A DNA stretch of 64,000 nucleotides, taken from Oncomelania hupensis. Lineage: Eukaryota; Mollusca; Gastropoda; Littorinimorpha; Pomatiopsidae. Shown one piece after another: positions 21,378 through 32,573 of this stretch. Numbering within the stretch: position 1 is the first letter of the stretch; each line of letters begins with the position of its first letter. Below the pieces are notes generated by a model. The model searched no databases. It was given only the letters and a program-made list of their open reading frames with translations, and was not told where the DNA came from. The stretch is taken from the NCBI GenBank assembly GCA_036898135.1, contig CM072527.1, forward strand, positions 30,815,555-30,879,554. The letters run 5' to 3'. Both the position numbers and the translations under genes were made by a program.

Positions 21378-21593
21378 TCACAGAGAGTCAGCATAACAGC
21401 TCTTGAGTTTAACAATGTCTTCTTTGGTCAGATGCCTGTTTAAAATGCAATCTGGCTGACTCTTCACCACCATCAGAGCCTCCATAGTGTCCTCTCCCAA
21501 GCTTGCTCTTTGGTCAGTTCTGTTCTTCCTCACACATGAGAAAACTCTTTCGCAGTGAGCACTTGAGTGTGGAATTGTGAGGGTGGACACCAT
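21378..21593 (-). pseudogene. hAT transposase C-terminal dimerisation segment
   Basis: Reads TLTIPHSSAHCERVFSCVRK, then NRTDQRASLGEDTMEALMVV, the conserved end of hAT transposases (IPHS..CERVFS..RK..TD.R). That part forms the dimer and completes the RNase H-like core. It ends with a short lysine-rich tail and TAA-type stop. It is about 71 codons and sits inside the 1389-bp element at 21137. The catalytic aspartates are absent. A closely similar segment is found at 54266-54350 in the related element, supporting one family. Confidence 0.85.
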
Positions 21594-21914
21594 GTTTTAA
21601 CAAAGGGAAATAGAAACGGAGCCGTCTGATTGGTCACGCCCTGGCTGCATCGTGTACGATGGACTTAAAAAATAGCGGAAGTTCTACTTTCTACGTGCAC
21701 AATTGGCTTGAGACAAACCCCAAACAAACAAACAAAAACCTTTACTGGGCACACGTTTGTCTATTTTTAGCTCTAAACAGAAAAGAAGTCTTATAAATTT
21801 AGAGAATTTCAGAGTACGTTAATAAAAACACCACATCTTAGGTATTAGTGCATAGATTTAAATGAAATAAAATGCAAAATGAACAAAAAATAATTCTCAT
21901 TTGATTATACCTTT

Positions 21915-22190
21915 TTATTCTTCTCTTGTCATGTCTTGTTTTTTATTACTCCACGTGTTTACAAAAATTGAAAAAAAAAGTTTTAAAAAGTCCAAACAAG
22001 CCTGCTCCTCTTCTTCACTTCCCTGCCCATCTGAAAGATCTGATGCATGCATGCTACTGACACTAATGTCAGTACCGATCTCTTCCTCTGACTCAAAGTC
22101 CATTTCTCTCACTTCAATGTCTAATAAATGGAAGCCTGTAAACTCTCCATCAGTCGAAGAATCCAAACCATCCATTCTAGACACTTGCAC
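21915..22190 (-). CDS. Acidic 91-codon ORF within the hAT-like element
   Basis: Open frame with an acidic middle part (VREMDFESEEEIGTD, SDGQGSEEEEQACLDF). No zinc finger is visible. In position it would be the N-terminal part of the transposase or a leader exon, since the C-terminal segment lies downstream on the same strand. No family assigned; it may be a remnant of a first exon. Confidence 0.4.
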   Translation of the reverse strand: MQVSRMDGLDSSTDGEFTGFHLLDIEVREMDFESEEEIGTDISVSSMHASDLSDGQGSEEEEQACLDFLKLFFSIFVNTWSNKKQDMTREE

Positions 22191-23019
22191 ACCAAAAAAT
22201 TGAAAAATATAATCGAAAAAACGAACGCATCAAAGAGAAAACTTGTGGAAATGCAGTCAATTGTTTTCACAACAGAATAAACCGGAAGTCAATTACCAGA
22301 AGTCTCGCAATCTTTCAAACAACGCGAGAATATAACAGTGATTGATACGGACGCTTTTGGGCGTTTTGCCTGATTAGACCTTCGGCCGCTACGCCCGGTA
22401 AAGGGTAAAAAAAAAAAAAGTCGCATTTTTTTTAACCCGTAGCAATTTTATGTTTGCCGTAGCATCGTAGCAGAGCTTTATTTTTCGTAGCTGCTACGGC
22501 AAAATCGTAGCAGTAGGCAGGTCTGTATGTTGTAATGTTTTATGTACGCAAAAAATATTTGAATAGAGAATTTAAATCCATAGCTGCCAACTTTCTGGAA
22601 ATGAAAACAGAGATTCATTGAGGGTGCGCACAGCGCGCCCGAAACAGCTAAGGCGGTCCAGGGGCATGCCCCCTCCCCCGGAATTAAAAAAAAAGAAAGA
22701 AGCAAAATGGTGCAATCTGGCGCTATGGGAGCATAAAATTTCACACTTTTTGTATGTTCAATTTTACTCTCAATCTTTCACTATTTTAGGATGGTGGACA
22801 CACTGAAGACAGAAAATACATGGTAGAGTCAGATAAAAAGTTCAGTAGCATTTTGAGCATGTGTTTAATTACAAATAAGGCAGGCATGACATGTTCATAC
22901 AAAATCAAATGATAAAGAAGCATGTTTCTAGGATAGTGCCTTTATTAAAGAGGCTACATAAAATAATAAAGTGAAACATTTTCATTAAATTTAGCTGTAA
23001 TAATGTTTTGAAGCTAGTA

Positions 23020-23495
23020 CCTTAAAGAGTCCACACTGTAGTAATATTAATAATGTAATTTGAAGCTAGTATACCCTTATAGTCTCTCTCTATATTAAAA
23101 CATAATAAAGAAATACTGTAAATGTATGTCAATCTTTTAAAAAGAAAAGTTTAGCTGTAATAATGTCTGTTTTGAAGCTAGTATACCTCATATAGAATAC
23201 ACTTTTTGCAATGTTAGTCTAGATCTAGTTTATCTCTATAATATGACACAATTTTATAACGTCTGTACACTGTAGTGCTAATGTCATTTGAAACTAGTAT
23301 ACCCTTATAGTCTCTCTATATTAAGACATAATTAAGAAATATTGTAAATTTATGTCAATCTTTTAAAAAGAACATTTAGCTGTAATAATGTCTGTTTTGA
23401 AGCTAGTACCTCATATAGAATACACTTTTTGCAATGTTAGTCTAGATCTAGTTTGTCTCTATAATATGACACAATTTTATAACTTTGGTTTTGTT
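23020..23495 (+). repeat. Tandem duplication, period about 225 bp, inside the transposon
   Basis: TTAGCTGTAATAATGTCTGT occurs at 23151 and 23376, followed in both by GAATACACTTTTTGCAATGT and TAGTCTAGATCTAGTTT. A diverged third start lies at 22991. Noncoding. Confidence 0.85.
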
Positions 23496-23696
23496 TTTCT
23501 ACTCTAAGGAGTCTTGTGATGTGGAGTTTGACTTATATTGACTGAGATGAATAGCAGTCGCTGACTTAGCTTTTTCGAGGGTTTCTTTAGAGAACTTTTG
23601 AGTGTAGCAGTGACCTTTGGTATTTGCTTGTGCAATTATGATGGCATTTAATGTGTCACTGCCCATGCTTCCTCGGAAATCTGTCTTGTTTTTTGC

Positions 23697-23921
23697 TTAT
23701 TTGACTGAAAATCCGATCGCACGAGGCATCTTCTTGTGACAAACAATTGTTAATTGGCCTTCATAGCCGACGTTTATGATGCATCGGCACACTTTGCAAA
23801 ATGCACTATAGGGATCATCTGTGCAACTTTTGATGAAATCAAAGTCTTTTCTGTATGTTTCAAAAAACGTGGTTTTCAAATTTGGCTTCTTCGGCCGGTC
23901 TTTATTTTTTTCAGAAGCCAT
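23697..23921 (-). pseudogene. BED-type zinc-finger N-terminus of a DNA transposase
   Basis: Starts at an ATG giving MASEKNKDRPKKPNLKTTFF, a basic leader, then FDFIKSCTDDPYSAFCKVC, where CKVC supplies the first zinc ligands of a BED-like finger; the histidine half is eroded (VCHKKMPRA). DNA transposases of the hAT type carry such fingers at the N-terminus for DNA binding. The reading frame ends before any catalytic domain, and what follows downstream resembles a C-terminal piece, so the core is deleted. Confidence 0.65.
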
Positions 23922-24204
23922 CACGCCTAATCGCACAACACAAAGCTAGTAGGTTAACAAAAAGCGGGAAAAAAAGGTTAGTCCTGCACAGAATGCATCA
24001 ACACTGACTTCCGGTTTCAAAACTATACTTTCAGTTTCGCTCAGCTTTGCTTTTAAGAATTTCGTCTAGGAGAGAGAAAGAGGGGAAAAAAAACTCAAAA
24101 TTCGAAAAAAAAGAAAAACAGGATTTTCAAATGCGTTCCGGGATAAACGGGAGTAGCAGCTAAAAATGAGATATTTCCGGATTTTCCGGGATGGTTGGCA
24201 GCTA

Positions 24205-25742
24205 TATCAATCAAAAGGAATTTGAATAACAAAATGTAAACCAAAAAGAATTTGATCTAGAAACTACAGGTTTAATTTTGAAAAAGTCTGCCATAGCCAT
24301 CAATGAGTGTAGCTGTGAACACTCTTGTAATCTCTGTCAAGAAGACAAACAAGCTGTCATCTGTATTACTATCAGGCAAAATATAAATTAGTCCTGTATG
24401 CTTTGACAAGTGAAACATCTGTTCCTCTCTTTTCACAGCTCAGGATCTGAAAATGGAAAGCGTTGATGTTAAAATTATGCCCATTAAGCTTGATTCATGA
24501 AAAAAGAGTTTATACTGATTCTACCATCAGTGGTTTTAATTTTTGTTGCTATTTGAACTTGGTCAAGTATTCAACGTAACTCAAGACATGTTGGCAAGAG
24601 TAGGTAAAGTTGGGCACAATAAATATTCCTGTTAGAAATGAATACAATAACTTTATTCATATGATACATGAAAGGAGCGTTTATCAGCGGTCCTAATTGT
24701 GTTGTTGAAATTTGGACTTGGGGTCACAAGTACATAACTAGGCTCTAACCATAATGGCAGGAGTGGGTAAAGTTAAGTATAATTAAAAATAAGCTTATCC
24801 TCCCGCCCCCCTCCCCTCCTCTCTCCTCTTCCCACAAAGACAAAATCTTAACAGAAAGTTAAGTAATTCGAACAATTACATCTTACAGATTACATTATTT
24901 GCTTTCTTTACACTTTTATTGGAATTTTCTTCTTTGCTCACAACCTGACACAATTGTTTCTTAGCTAAGTATGTGTAAAGTGGTAAGCAATCATAATGTA
25001 GAAGTACATTTCACAAATCACACTTTTCATCTAGGCTGCTGATAAATAGGAAAATCTGATTTTATGCACCTGTCATTATTGTACAAACTCATTTCTAAGC
25101 CAATGTAAGTAGATGTCAGTAACTCAATTGACTCAAGAAAGATTTAGAGAAATATGTGTCAATAATGTTGTATTCAGTGCAAGTACACAAATAGAAAGAC
25201 TGAAACAAAATGTACACTTCCCCATGCCTTACTAATATATTAATAAAGATACTACTGATTTATTGTTTATGAAATGTGTTACATTTTCAACAAAAACTAA
25301 ACCATATCATCTTCGAGCACAGTCAAGGTGTCAGGTTGAATTCAGAACACAAATTAACCATTTAGATGAAACTTGGGATGAAAACTTGCTCCCCTCATTA
25401 AAAACGTATTGAAACAGTTCATATATTTTAAGGTCAAAAGTAATTAAAATAATTAGACCCGTATTAAATTTTACATCCATTAGAGAGCAAAACTGTGTGA
25501 TATTAAACGGAAAGCATAGCAAATCGGCAAGCTTCGATGCTGTTCTGCTCTGTAGAAAACATCCTCAAACATGTATTTCACATATTTTGGGAGAAAATTA
25601 TTGAAAACCTGGACTGAAGGCAACAATTTACAAAGCACTTACCTTGATTTCATTCATTGTTTTAGCATTGTCAACTATCCCAAGCAAGTGCTATCAGCTA
25701 TGGCTACAGGTCATCAAAAAGCTCGTGCTTGAATTTTCATAT
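24205..25742. other. Intronic sequence with a weak tandem pair
   Basis: 24490-24640 and 24670-24790 are imperfect copies sharing GAGTTTAT/GCGTTTAT, GTTGTTGAAATTTGGACTTG-like and GTAGGTAAAGTTGGGCA-like blocks. No coding content recognised elsewhere in the stretch. Confidence 0.45.
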
Positions 25743-26174
25743 ATTCTATCCTATCCCGTAACTCGAAGGTCGTTGTAGCACCAGATGATCATTTAACTAG
25801 CATACTCCATCTTTGTCCTCAGCAAACCTCATGGCTTCGCTCAGTGTCACAGACCTGCCTACCCCTCAGGTGTAGCATGTGTAGTTTGGGGTGTTCAAAA
25901 TTGAGCAAATGTGTAGTTTGGCTGCTGAGTGTGTAGTTTTTCGTGTAGATTAATCGCAACACTCAAAACAGAACAAAAAATACATTACTACACCGTACAA
26001 GCTTGACAATTTAAAATCCACATAAAATAGTGCTTAAACTTTATTTTTATAATTATTATTACATAAATGTCATACACTTTATAAATTATATTATACATTT
26101 CCATCTGACAAAATGCAAACAATATTACAAAAACCGAACAAGAGATGCATAACCAACCAGGCGACTTCCTGTAA

Positions 26175-26620
26175 ATGTTAGTTAGATATTCATTGCTTAC
26201 AGGGTCCGGACTGCAAAAAACCAAATCAGGACCACAAAATCAAGACCACAACTTCGCTGAAAAAGGACTCGCCCATGATCCACATAAAATATCTGCTGAA
26301 ACAACCCTAGTGGTAATACTGAGGGCACTCCACCATCCAGTCACTTTACAATAAAGACATTTCACGCAGGGGACGCTGAGGCTATACTCTATCAAACACC
26401 CGATTACAAAAACAAAATAGAACATAAACATCATTATAAAATATCAACAAAACACATAGCTTACATATAAAATGCCTACATTGCAAATTAATAACATCAT
26501 TAAAAATCCACACAAAATACAAACTGAAAAAGGTTATTTTCTTAAAACAAAATCCAAAAAAGGTAAGCAGGTGTCTACAGTACATTGCGTAAGTTGTATG
26601 GTACCTACAAACAAATCCTC
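26175..26620 (-). repeat. LINE 3' untranslated tail nested in the hAT-like element
   Basis: In reverse orientation it matches 45560-45916: shared blocks are GCATTTTATATGTA, TTGATATTTTATAATGATGT, TATTCTATTTTGTTTTTGTAA-like, the TGTCTTTATTGTAAAGTGACTGG block and the terminal GTCCGGACCCTGTAAGCAATGAATA. It is noncoding 3' UTR of a retroposon family. The frames that run through it are not genes. Confidence 0.7.
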
Positions 26621-26891
26621 AAAAAGCATTGTGGGTAACTGATCATATTAAACTCAAACAACAAATTTGCAAGACACGCTGATTTAAATACCTTCGACTT
26701 GTTGAATAATCAGGCATATGAGATGACAAACATGGCAAGAAATGTTATGCTGTAGTTAATAGACACTGTGGAGATGGGTTCATTTTGCACTGCTTTCAAA
26801 CTTTTTGAGTAGGCGCTTTTCAGAGTGTCAAAAATAAGCTTTGCTTGATCAATTCCCTCAGGCTCCTTCACAAAAAAAAATCAAATTTCTT

Positions 26892-27119
26892 CTACTTCGT
26901 CCAGCTTTTCTCAAACTCCTTATGAGATACACTTTTGATGTGGCGACCACAGTCATAAAGCCCACTGTGTTTCACAGAAAAATCTGAGATGCACAAGGTG
27001 CAGTGGGCAAAATGTTTTCCCTTCTTTGAAGAAATCAGGCAAGGATATTCTTCATGGTACTTTTGAAGAAACACTTGGCTTGCGGCTTTACTGAATTTCT
27101 TCTTCTTAGTGGGTGGCAT
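26892..27119 (-). CDS. Zinc-finger N-terminus of hAT-like transposase
   Basis: ATG at 27119 opens MPPTKKKKFSKAASQVFLQK, a basic leader, then a C2H2-like finger HFAHCTLCISDFSVKHSG, with DCGRHIKSVSHKEF supplying the histidines. The arrangement is the same as in the 5' exon of the element at 53769 (VHCSICKMDFSCAHGG, DCERHVQSKSHKS), so both come from one transposase family. Fingers of this kind bind transposon ends. The frame stops after about 75 codons, with no core downstream. Confidence 0.75.
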   Translation of the reverse strand: MPPTKKKKFSKAASQVFLQKYHEEYPCLISSKKGKHFAHCTLCISDFSVKHSGLYDCGRHIKSVSHKEFEKSWTK

Positions 27120-28137
27120 TTTATATGTCACTCGAATCTATTGTGTTCGTCTCAATCGCTCTCCGCTCTGCCGCCATTGTTTTCACATTGAAATAACTCG
27201 TTCGATGAACCGGTTGAAGAAGATGCTAGCGGTAGTTGTACTACCAGTTTAATGAGCTACTCTTCCGGGCGCTCCACTGGTTATTGAAAAGTATGGACCG
27301 GAACTCGCTCGCGTTCTCTCGGTTTCGAAAAATGATGGATTTTAAAAATGTGTAGCGAAATAAAACATTTTGCCTATTTTGAGGTGAGCATGCGTAGTTT
27401 CAGGGCCGAATTCGTAGTTTACTACGCTCAATGTGTAGTGTAGGCAGGTCTGGACTGTCAAGCCAGTCCATTCTTGAATGTTGTCCTCCCACCTCTTTTT
27501 CTGTCTCCCTCTTCTTCTGCCTCCTTGCACCGTACCTTGCAGTGGTCTTTGCAAGCCCTGATGCTCTGGTGATGTGGCCATCCCATCGGAGTTTCCGTTT
27601 CTTCACCACTGTGAGCATGTCATCATGTTGTACAATGGGTTTGTGTGATAGTCTGTCGGACTTCGTTGTTGGTGATGTGCTGGATATAGGAAATGCCCAG
27701 AAGGCTTCTGTAGCACCTCATCTCCATGCTTTGTATTCTTCATTGTAGATCTGCTGTGAGGGTCCATGTTTCACAAGCATATAGGAAGATGGAGATGACA
27801 ATGAAGCGCAGCAGCCTTACCTTGGAATGTAGATTGATGGTCCTGTCTTTCCAAATGGGCTTCAACCTTGTCAGGCAGCAGTTGTTTGTGCGATCCTGGA
27901 GAGGACTTCCTGTCAGGACCCAATGTCTGATAAAATGGCGTCATGTGTTGAGGGATTGGCCTTGGACTCTGATATTCATGTTGCCATCGGTGTTGTTCGT
28001 CATCATCATTTTGGTCTTCTCTGCACTTATTTACATTCCATAGGCTCTGGAGGTGGTGTCAAGCCTGTGTACCAGCTGTTCAAGTTCTTGTTCCTCTCCA
28101 GCCAATCCATCAATGTCATCCGCAAAACAGAGTTTAG

Positions 28138-29010
28138 AGGTTTTCTTTTTTTTTTTATTTAAATTTACATCATCACTGTTTTTCACAATGAAAAAGAAAA
28201 ATGTGTCATTTTAAGTACATTATTCAAATGTTGTTCTCCGTGGATTGGAAATATACATATTTGAGAATTCCCGCTAGGTGCAACCACATGATTGCGTTAC
28301 GTCTTCTTTTAGGAATGACATAAAAAAAATGCTATGAAATATTAACGTTATATTTGTGTACCGACCATGCAAATTCGCCCTCAAAGTGGCCAAAGATGAT
28401 GTATGCTTTAACCGTTTTTGTAATTCCCATGCAGGCGTGAGTGTTTTAACTTTTCTTCTCTGTGACTGAATCAATCGGGAGTTGCCTGTCTTAGCTGCAG
28501 CTTTTTTATTACAATCTGTTGGTATTGCAATGTCACACTTTGTCTCTCTCATGAGCATCAGTCGTTCACATTTTGACTGGAAATAAAGAACTTAAATGAA
28601 GGATCTGATCGATAAAAAACCTCAATACAGAAAGATTGCTAATTTATTTATCTTTTCACACAGTTTTTAAAACGGGGAATGTTACGTGTGTTGTTTAAGA
28701 AGCCCACAGCTACGACAGGGTAACAACTTGGGCACTCTACGCACCTTCGTACCCTTGCCCATATATAAAAACTATTAAAAAAATAAAAGTGCACGATTAC
28801 GTTTGATGTCCTAAAGTAAACAGGGCCAGCAGGGAACAAGTTAAACTGACACAAATTATACACTCAAACATTTGTCTTCAACAGACCCGCTGCAGACTGA
28901 AACCACTATTTTCACCACCACCATAACCACCACCACCACCAACTGTTGTCACTATAACAATGATGACAACATCACTACCATCACCAACAGCAACAACAAT
29001 GTCCACTGAC
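28138..29010. other. Intronic sequence; one unassigned ORF and a CCA-rich run
   Basis: A 94-codon minus-strand frame at 28274-28558 (IPTDCNKKAAAKTGNSRLIQ, then SQRRKVKTLTPAWELQKRLK) looks coding-like but matches nothing I know and shows no splice fit with ZFYVE26. CCA/CAC repeats lie at 28910-28940 beside the exon. Confidence 0.4.
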
Positions 29011-29252
29011 CATGCTAAATCTCTCCAGCTTGCAGACCATGCAGACTGAGGCATGTGTGTCCGGCACCCACTGATCTTCTGTTGGAGCCACAGCGGGCAT
29101 GATGAATTTTCCAGATGCACTGTTGCGTGCTGCACTACTTGCCAGGGGCAATGGCGGCCCCTGCCCAGCAGACACAAAGCTGCTTCGTCGTGGAATGCTT
29201 GATGAAGCACTAAACGGAGGAGGAGTGGAGCTGACTTTTGACGTTATTGACA
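29011..29252 (-). CDS. ZFYVE26: ZFYVE26 exon: linker and N-terminal quarter of the FYVE finger
   Basis: Acceptor GTTCACCACAG|TGTCAA and donor TTTAGCATG|GTCAGT on the minus strand. It starts by completing the codon split with the exon at 43371. It encodes a Ser/Pro/Ala-rich linker (SSTPPPFSASSSIPRRSSF) and then DQWVPDTHASVCMVCKLERF, SM. WVPD is the WxxD motif and CMVC the first zinc pair of the FYVE domain. It joins in phase 0 to FNRRHHCR in the exon at 18632. It is 242 nt. The linker shows low conservation, but the FYVE edge is unmistakable. Confidence 0.94.
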
Positions 29253-30243
29253 CTGTGGTGAACAATACAAAAGAAACAAATCAATCCATTAAAAAATATT
29301 ACCAACATTAAAATCAACAAATGGAAAATAAGATAACAAATAGACCACTCTGGTTTATTGAGAAATGAAATCCAAATAATCTTAATTAGATTTTAAGGAC
29401 ACCATTTTGTGTTGTACCATTTTGCTTATAAACAAACATATAGACTGCCTTCAAGAACAAAATAAACAAGATGACAAGCCTTTTAAGTGTAATTCAAGAC
29501 AAACACATAGCCGAAAAATAAGCATTTTCAAAAGCGTTAATTTTGACCCATAACTGTCAGTCCTTATTATGTAGCTTTAGTAAGTGTGAGTATGTGTGTG
29601 TTGAGTGTGTTGAGTTTGTGTGTGTATTATATGTGTGTTGTTGTCACGGACCGGTTTTATAGTATTTTGGTCCGAATAATTTATATTATTGTTAGTCTGT
29701 TTCATGTGAGAAGATATTTGTACTTTTTATATTAATAGCTAAATTCCTATTCGTTGAGCTGATCACATGACAGTTCACCAATGTACATTCAAAAATATAT
29801 TCATTCTTTTCTTGACTATACTAAGGACTGGGTGGTCTGGACTTCTGGCAGCTGTGCCTGCAGGTATATATTATTTATTATTTGAAATGTTGTATTATAA
29901 ATGTAATAGTATTTTTAAAATGATTATATTAAATATTATATTGTATTTGTTAGGTAATAAAATTAATAATAAATAATTTTGGAATTAGTGTGAAGGATGG
30001 AGTAGGAAAAAGATGAACATGATGGTTCATTGCAATTTTTGAATATTGAATTGAATTTGGATCATAATTTGATTTGAAGTTGAAACTTCAATTGCAGTGT
30101 ATAGCATTACATCTATTTGTATGAATGGAATTAATTGGTGTCATTGGCGTAATAATCAGTTGTTATAATTAGTTGTAGAATTTGTTTATGTTGTGAACTG
30201 TATTCTATATGGATAAAATTTGAATTGTATTGCTGCACTGTTC
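29253..30243. other. Intronic AT-rich sequence without recognised genes
   Basis: Contains a GTGT-rich patch near 29585-29640. No coding frame supported. LINE-related sequence begins at about 30244. Confidence 0.45.
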
Positions 30244-31442
30244 AGGGGTGTTGAGGATGCTGTGATAACTCTGTTACACCGTGCACACTCCCACCTGGAA
30301 GACGGCGGCGCGTACCTCCGCATTTTCTATGCTGATTTTTCATCGGCTTTTAACACCATCCAGCCTCATATTCTTGCTCAAAAACTTCAAACCATGAACA
30401 TCAACCCTTTTCTTACCCTTTGGGTCACAGACTTCCTCACTAACCGAACACAGACAGTGTGCATTAAAGCCCCCCCTCCGCCACTTTCATCACCATCATC
30501 GTCTTCGTCATCACCGACGTCATCACTATTATCATCTGCAGCAGTTGCAGCTACATCATCATCCTCATCCTCATCCTCATCCTCATCATCATCATCATCA
30601 GCAGCAGCAGCAGCATCATCCCACTGTATCTCCTCTGTCAAGGTCATCAACACAGGTGCGCCACAGGGTACTGTGATAGCCCCCTTTGTCTTTACCCTTT
30701 ACACAAACAACTGCCAAATTTCCAGAGATGACACACATATTATCAAATTTTCTGATGATGCTGCTGTTGTCGACCTTTCAGACTCTGTAACACGTTACGA
30801 GCAAAGTGTCAACTATTTTGTCAACTGGTGTGATAGGAACCATCTTGAACTGAATGTCAAAAAGACTAAAGAAATGGTTGTGGACTTTAGGTGGAATGGG
30901 ACAGATTTGCCGGCACTCTTGTTAAAGGGAGAAGAGGTAGAAAGAGTAGACACCTATAGATATCTTGGCATTCTCATTGACGATAAATTAAAGTTCACAG
31001 CTAACGCTGAGGCAGTGTTCAAGAAGTGCAGAGGATGTATATGTTGTACAAACTGCGTTCACTGATGGTGTCGCAAAGAATTTTGCAGCAATGCTATACT
31101 GCTTTCATTGAGTCTGTGTTAACATTTTCATTCATCTGTTTCTATCAGTCTCTTAATCTCAAAAACCAAAATTCTCTTAACAGTATCTTCAGAACATGTA
31201 GCAAGATTGTAGGCAGAAATCTCCCCCGTCTCTGTGATCTGTTCCAAACAAGGGCCCTGAGCAAGGCCATGTGCATCATTAAAGACACCCCACCCATCCG
31301 TGCCCCCCTTCAGTGTGTCCCTCAGGATGCAAGCTCGAACTGCCGCAATCGCGTTTGTCAGTGTGCATTACATTTATTTTCAACCCGCTGTGGCGTGCTC
31401 AGGCCTTTTCTCCCCTCAAATTTACTCATTTTTTTTGATTAA
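30244..31442 (+). pseudogene. L2/CR1-like LINE reverse transcriptase, frameshifted, with Ser/Ala repeat
   Basis: The same LINE type as the intact copy at 55493-58316. In order: FYADFSSAFNTIQPH (RT motif A), an inserted Ser/Ala run encoded by TCA/TCC/GCA repeats (30478-30615), NTGAPQGTVIAPFVFTLYTN (motif B), IIKFSDDAAVVDLSDS (motif C, SDD), LNVKKTKEMVVDF and RVDTYRYLGILIDD. A frame change near 31030 moves the C-terminus to the next frame (LYKLRSLMVSQRILQQCYTA, FRTCSKIVGRNLPRLCDLFQ). The 5' part with endonuclease is missing. The repeat insertion before motif B would disrupt the palm, and the copy is dead. Confidence 0.9.
30478..30615 (+). repeat. Trinucleotide (TCA/TCC/GCA) expansion inside the LINE RT
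   Basis: Imperfect trinucleotide repeats, mainly TCATCATCC and GCAGCA, keep the RT frame open and encode about 45 Ser/Ala/Pro residues. The antisense frame yields an Asp/Glu-rich string that is only the mirror of the repeat. Confidence 0.9.
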
Positions 31443-32230
31443 TTGCACAACACAAAGGTGTATGTTTACAGTCCACCAAATTAGATGTCCAGTAGGTTTG
31501 TTTATGTATGAGTGTGGATGATGAGTTATTTGTAGATGTTATAGGTTTTTATTCGTGTTAAAGGTTATATGGAGTAGTGTTTTGTTACGTGGGGGTGGGT
31601 TTAGTCTTGGTGTTTCAGTTGCTGTTATGATTAATAGTGGTATATGTCTTGTGAACGGAGTAATTTTGTGGAATTAATATTTAATTGCAAAGACAATGCA
31701 TGTTAAAATAAGATTTACAATATATGCTGATGTTTCTGAATTCCACTTATCATTTATATCTGTCTGTGTTTACTACTGTTCATTATAATGTCCTTGATGT
31801 GTTGGATATAATATAATTGACAGGTGTGAGTATTTATCTGTGGTAAAATGTTTAATTGAATGAATGATTGATGAGTTCCGGCTGCAGAGATGAGAAAAGA
31901 AGTGTGTGAGTACTGCGCGAAGAAAGTTATTATTACAAGTAAATATTTTTACCTGCAAGAGGCTTTGAATCATTTAGAAAATATGTACGGATGATGTGCG
32001 TACGGATCCTATGCTTTCTGAACCTCTTATATCAGTCTGTGTCTTATTACTGTTCATTATAACTGTCTTGTTGTGTGGAGCCATAATATAATATAATGTG
32101 ATGAGACTTGTACAATATTTCCATTCCTGTGGTAATAAAGATGTGTTGAATTGAATTGAATTGACTTGTTCCGTCTCAGAGAGAGAAGAGAAGTATATGT
32201 AGTGGTCCGAAGAAAGTTATGTATCAAGAA
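31443..32230 (+). repeat. LINE 3' untranslated region, two imperfect copies
   Basis: 31735-31960 and 32018-32230 repeat each other: TTTCTGAA..CTTAT, GTCTGTGTTTACTACTGTTCATTATAA-like, ATAATATAAT, GTTCCG.CT.CAGAGA.GAGAA and GAAGAAAGTTAT blocks. The second ends with AATAAAGATGTG and a GAATT tandem tail near 32140. This fits two LINE 3' ends lying in tandem. Confidence 0.6.
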
Positions 32231-32284
32231 ACTTAGTTGTAGTTAACTCCTTTGTCTGCAGAAGTTGCTTGTTGGGAGCCCCGA

Positions 32285-32539
32285 GCAGGAAGAAGAAGAA
32301 TAAAGAAGAAAGAATAAGAAGAAGAAAGAAGAAGGAGATGGAGAAGGCAGAAGGAAACAAAGAGGAAGCAGTAGCCACAGCAACAGAAGAAGAGCCAAAA
32401 AAGAATAAAGAAGAATCAGAAGACGAAGCTGCAGAAGCAGCCACAGCAGAAGAAGCAGAAGCTGAAGAAGAATAAAGAAGAAGAATAAGAAGACTAGGAA
32501 GCGGCAGCAGCCACAGCAGAAGAAGAAGAAGCCAAAAAA

Positions 32540-32573
<34 letters not shown>

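Larger units (their letters stand above)
21137..22525 (-). mobile_element. hAT-like DNA transposon, deletion derivative, 6-bp target duplication
   Basis: Ends are CAGACCTGCCTACC on the left and GTAGGCAGGTCTG on the right, flanked by TATGTT on both sides. The same termini bound elements at 25850-27452 and 53769-58872. Inside are the C-terminal dimerisation segment of a hAT transposase (21378-21593) and an acidic N-terminal-like frame (21915-22190). The catalytic core is missing, so the element is non-autonomous. Subterminal GTAGCA words recur at both ends (three CAGTAGCA-type on the left, several CGTAGCA-type on the right) and may be transposase-binding sites. Confidence 0.85.
22581..24204 (-). 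mobile_element. hAT-like deletion derivative with TAGCTGCCAAC ends
   Basis: The termini TAGCTGCCAAC (22581) and GTTGGCAGCTA (24204) are inverted copies. The element is 1624 bp. It encodes an N-terminal BED-type zinc-finger segment (23697-23936) and, in another frame, a piece resembling a hAT C-terminus (MGSDTLNAIIIAQANTKG near 23610-23670). A 225-bp tandem duplication fills 23020-23495. I could not find a convincing target duplication. The classification as hAT is an inference from the ends of the protein. Confidence 0.7.
25850..27452 (-). mobile_element. hAT-like DNA transposon inserted in the RTE copy
   Basis: Ends CAGACCTGCCTACC and GTAGGCAGGTCTG are as in the elements at 21137 and 53769. 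The LINE sequence it interrupts is contiguous on either side (GCTCAGTGTCA ... CTGTCAAGCCAG), so the insertion is certain. The target duplication is slightly altered (GTGTCA versus GACTGTCA). Near the ends the word GTGTAGTTT is repeated several times. It encodes a zinc-finger N-terminus (26892-27119) but no catalytic core, and holds a LINE 3' tail. Confidence 0.88.
25743..28137 (-). pseudogene. RTE-type LINE copy, split by a hAT-like element
   Basis: The 3' tail and terminal block are at 25743-25849. After the hAT-like insertion (25850-27452) the LINE resumes with CTGTCAAGCCAGTCCATTCTTG and runs to about 28137. Minus-strand blocks visible are KKRKLRWDGHITRASGLAKT, GGRRRGRQKKRWEDNIQEWT, the QSMEMRCYRSLLGISYIQ-type region and, near the right end, the aspartates of LRFADDIDGLAGEEQ (in reverse as CATCAATGTCATCCGC). 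It has frameshifts and a truncated 5' end, and is dead. Confidence 0.85.

Noticed and set aside
30387..30653. Minus-strand Asp/Glu-rich ORF
   Set aside because: Mirror of the TCA/TCC repeat inside a real plus-strand RT frame.
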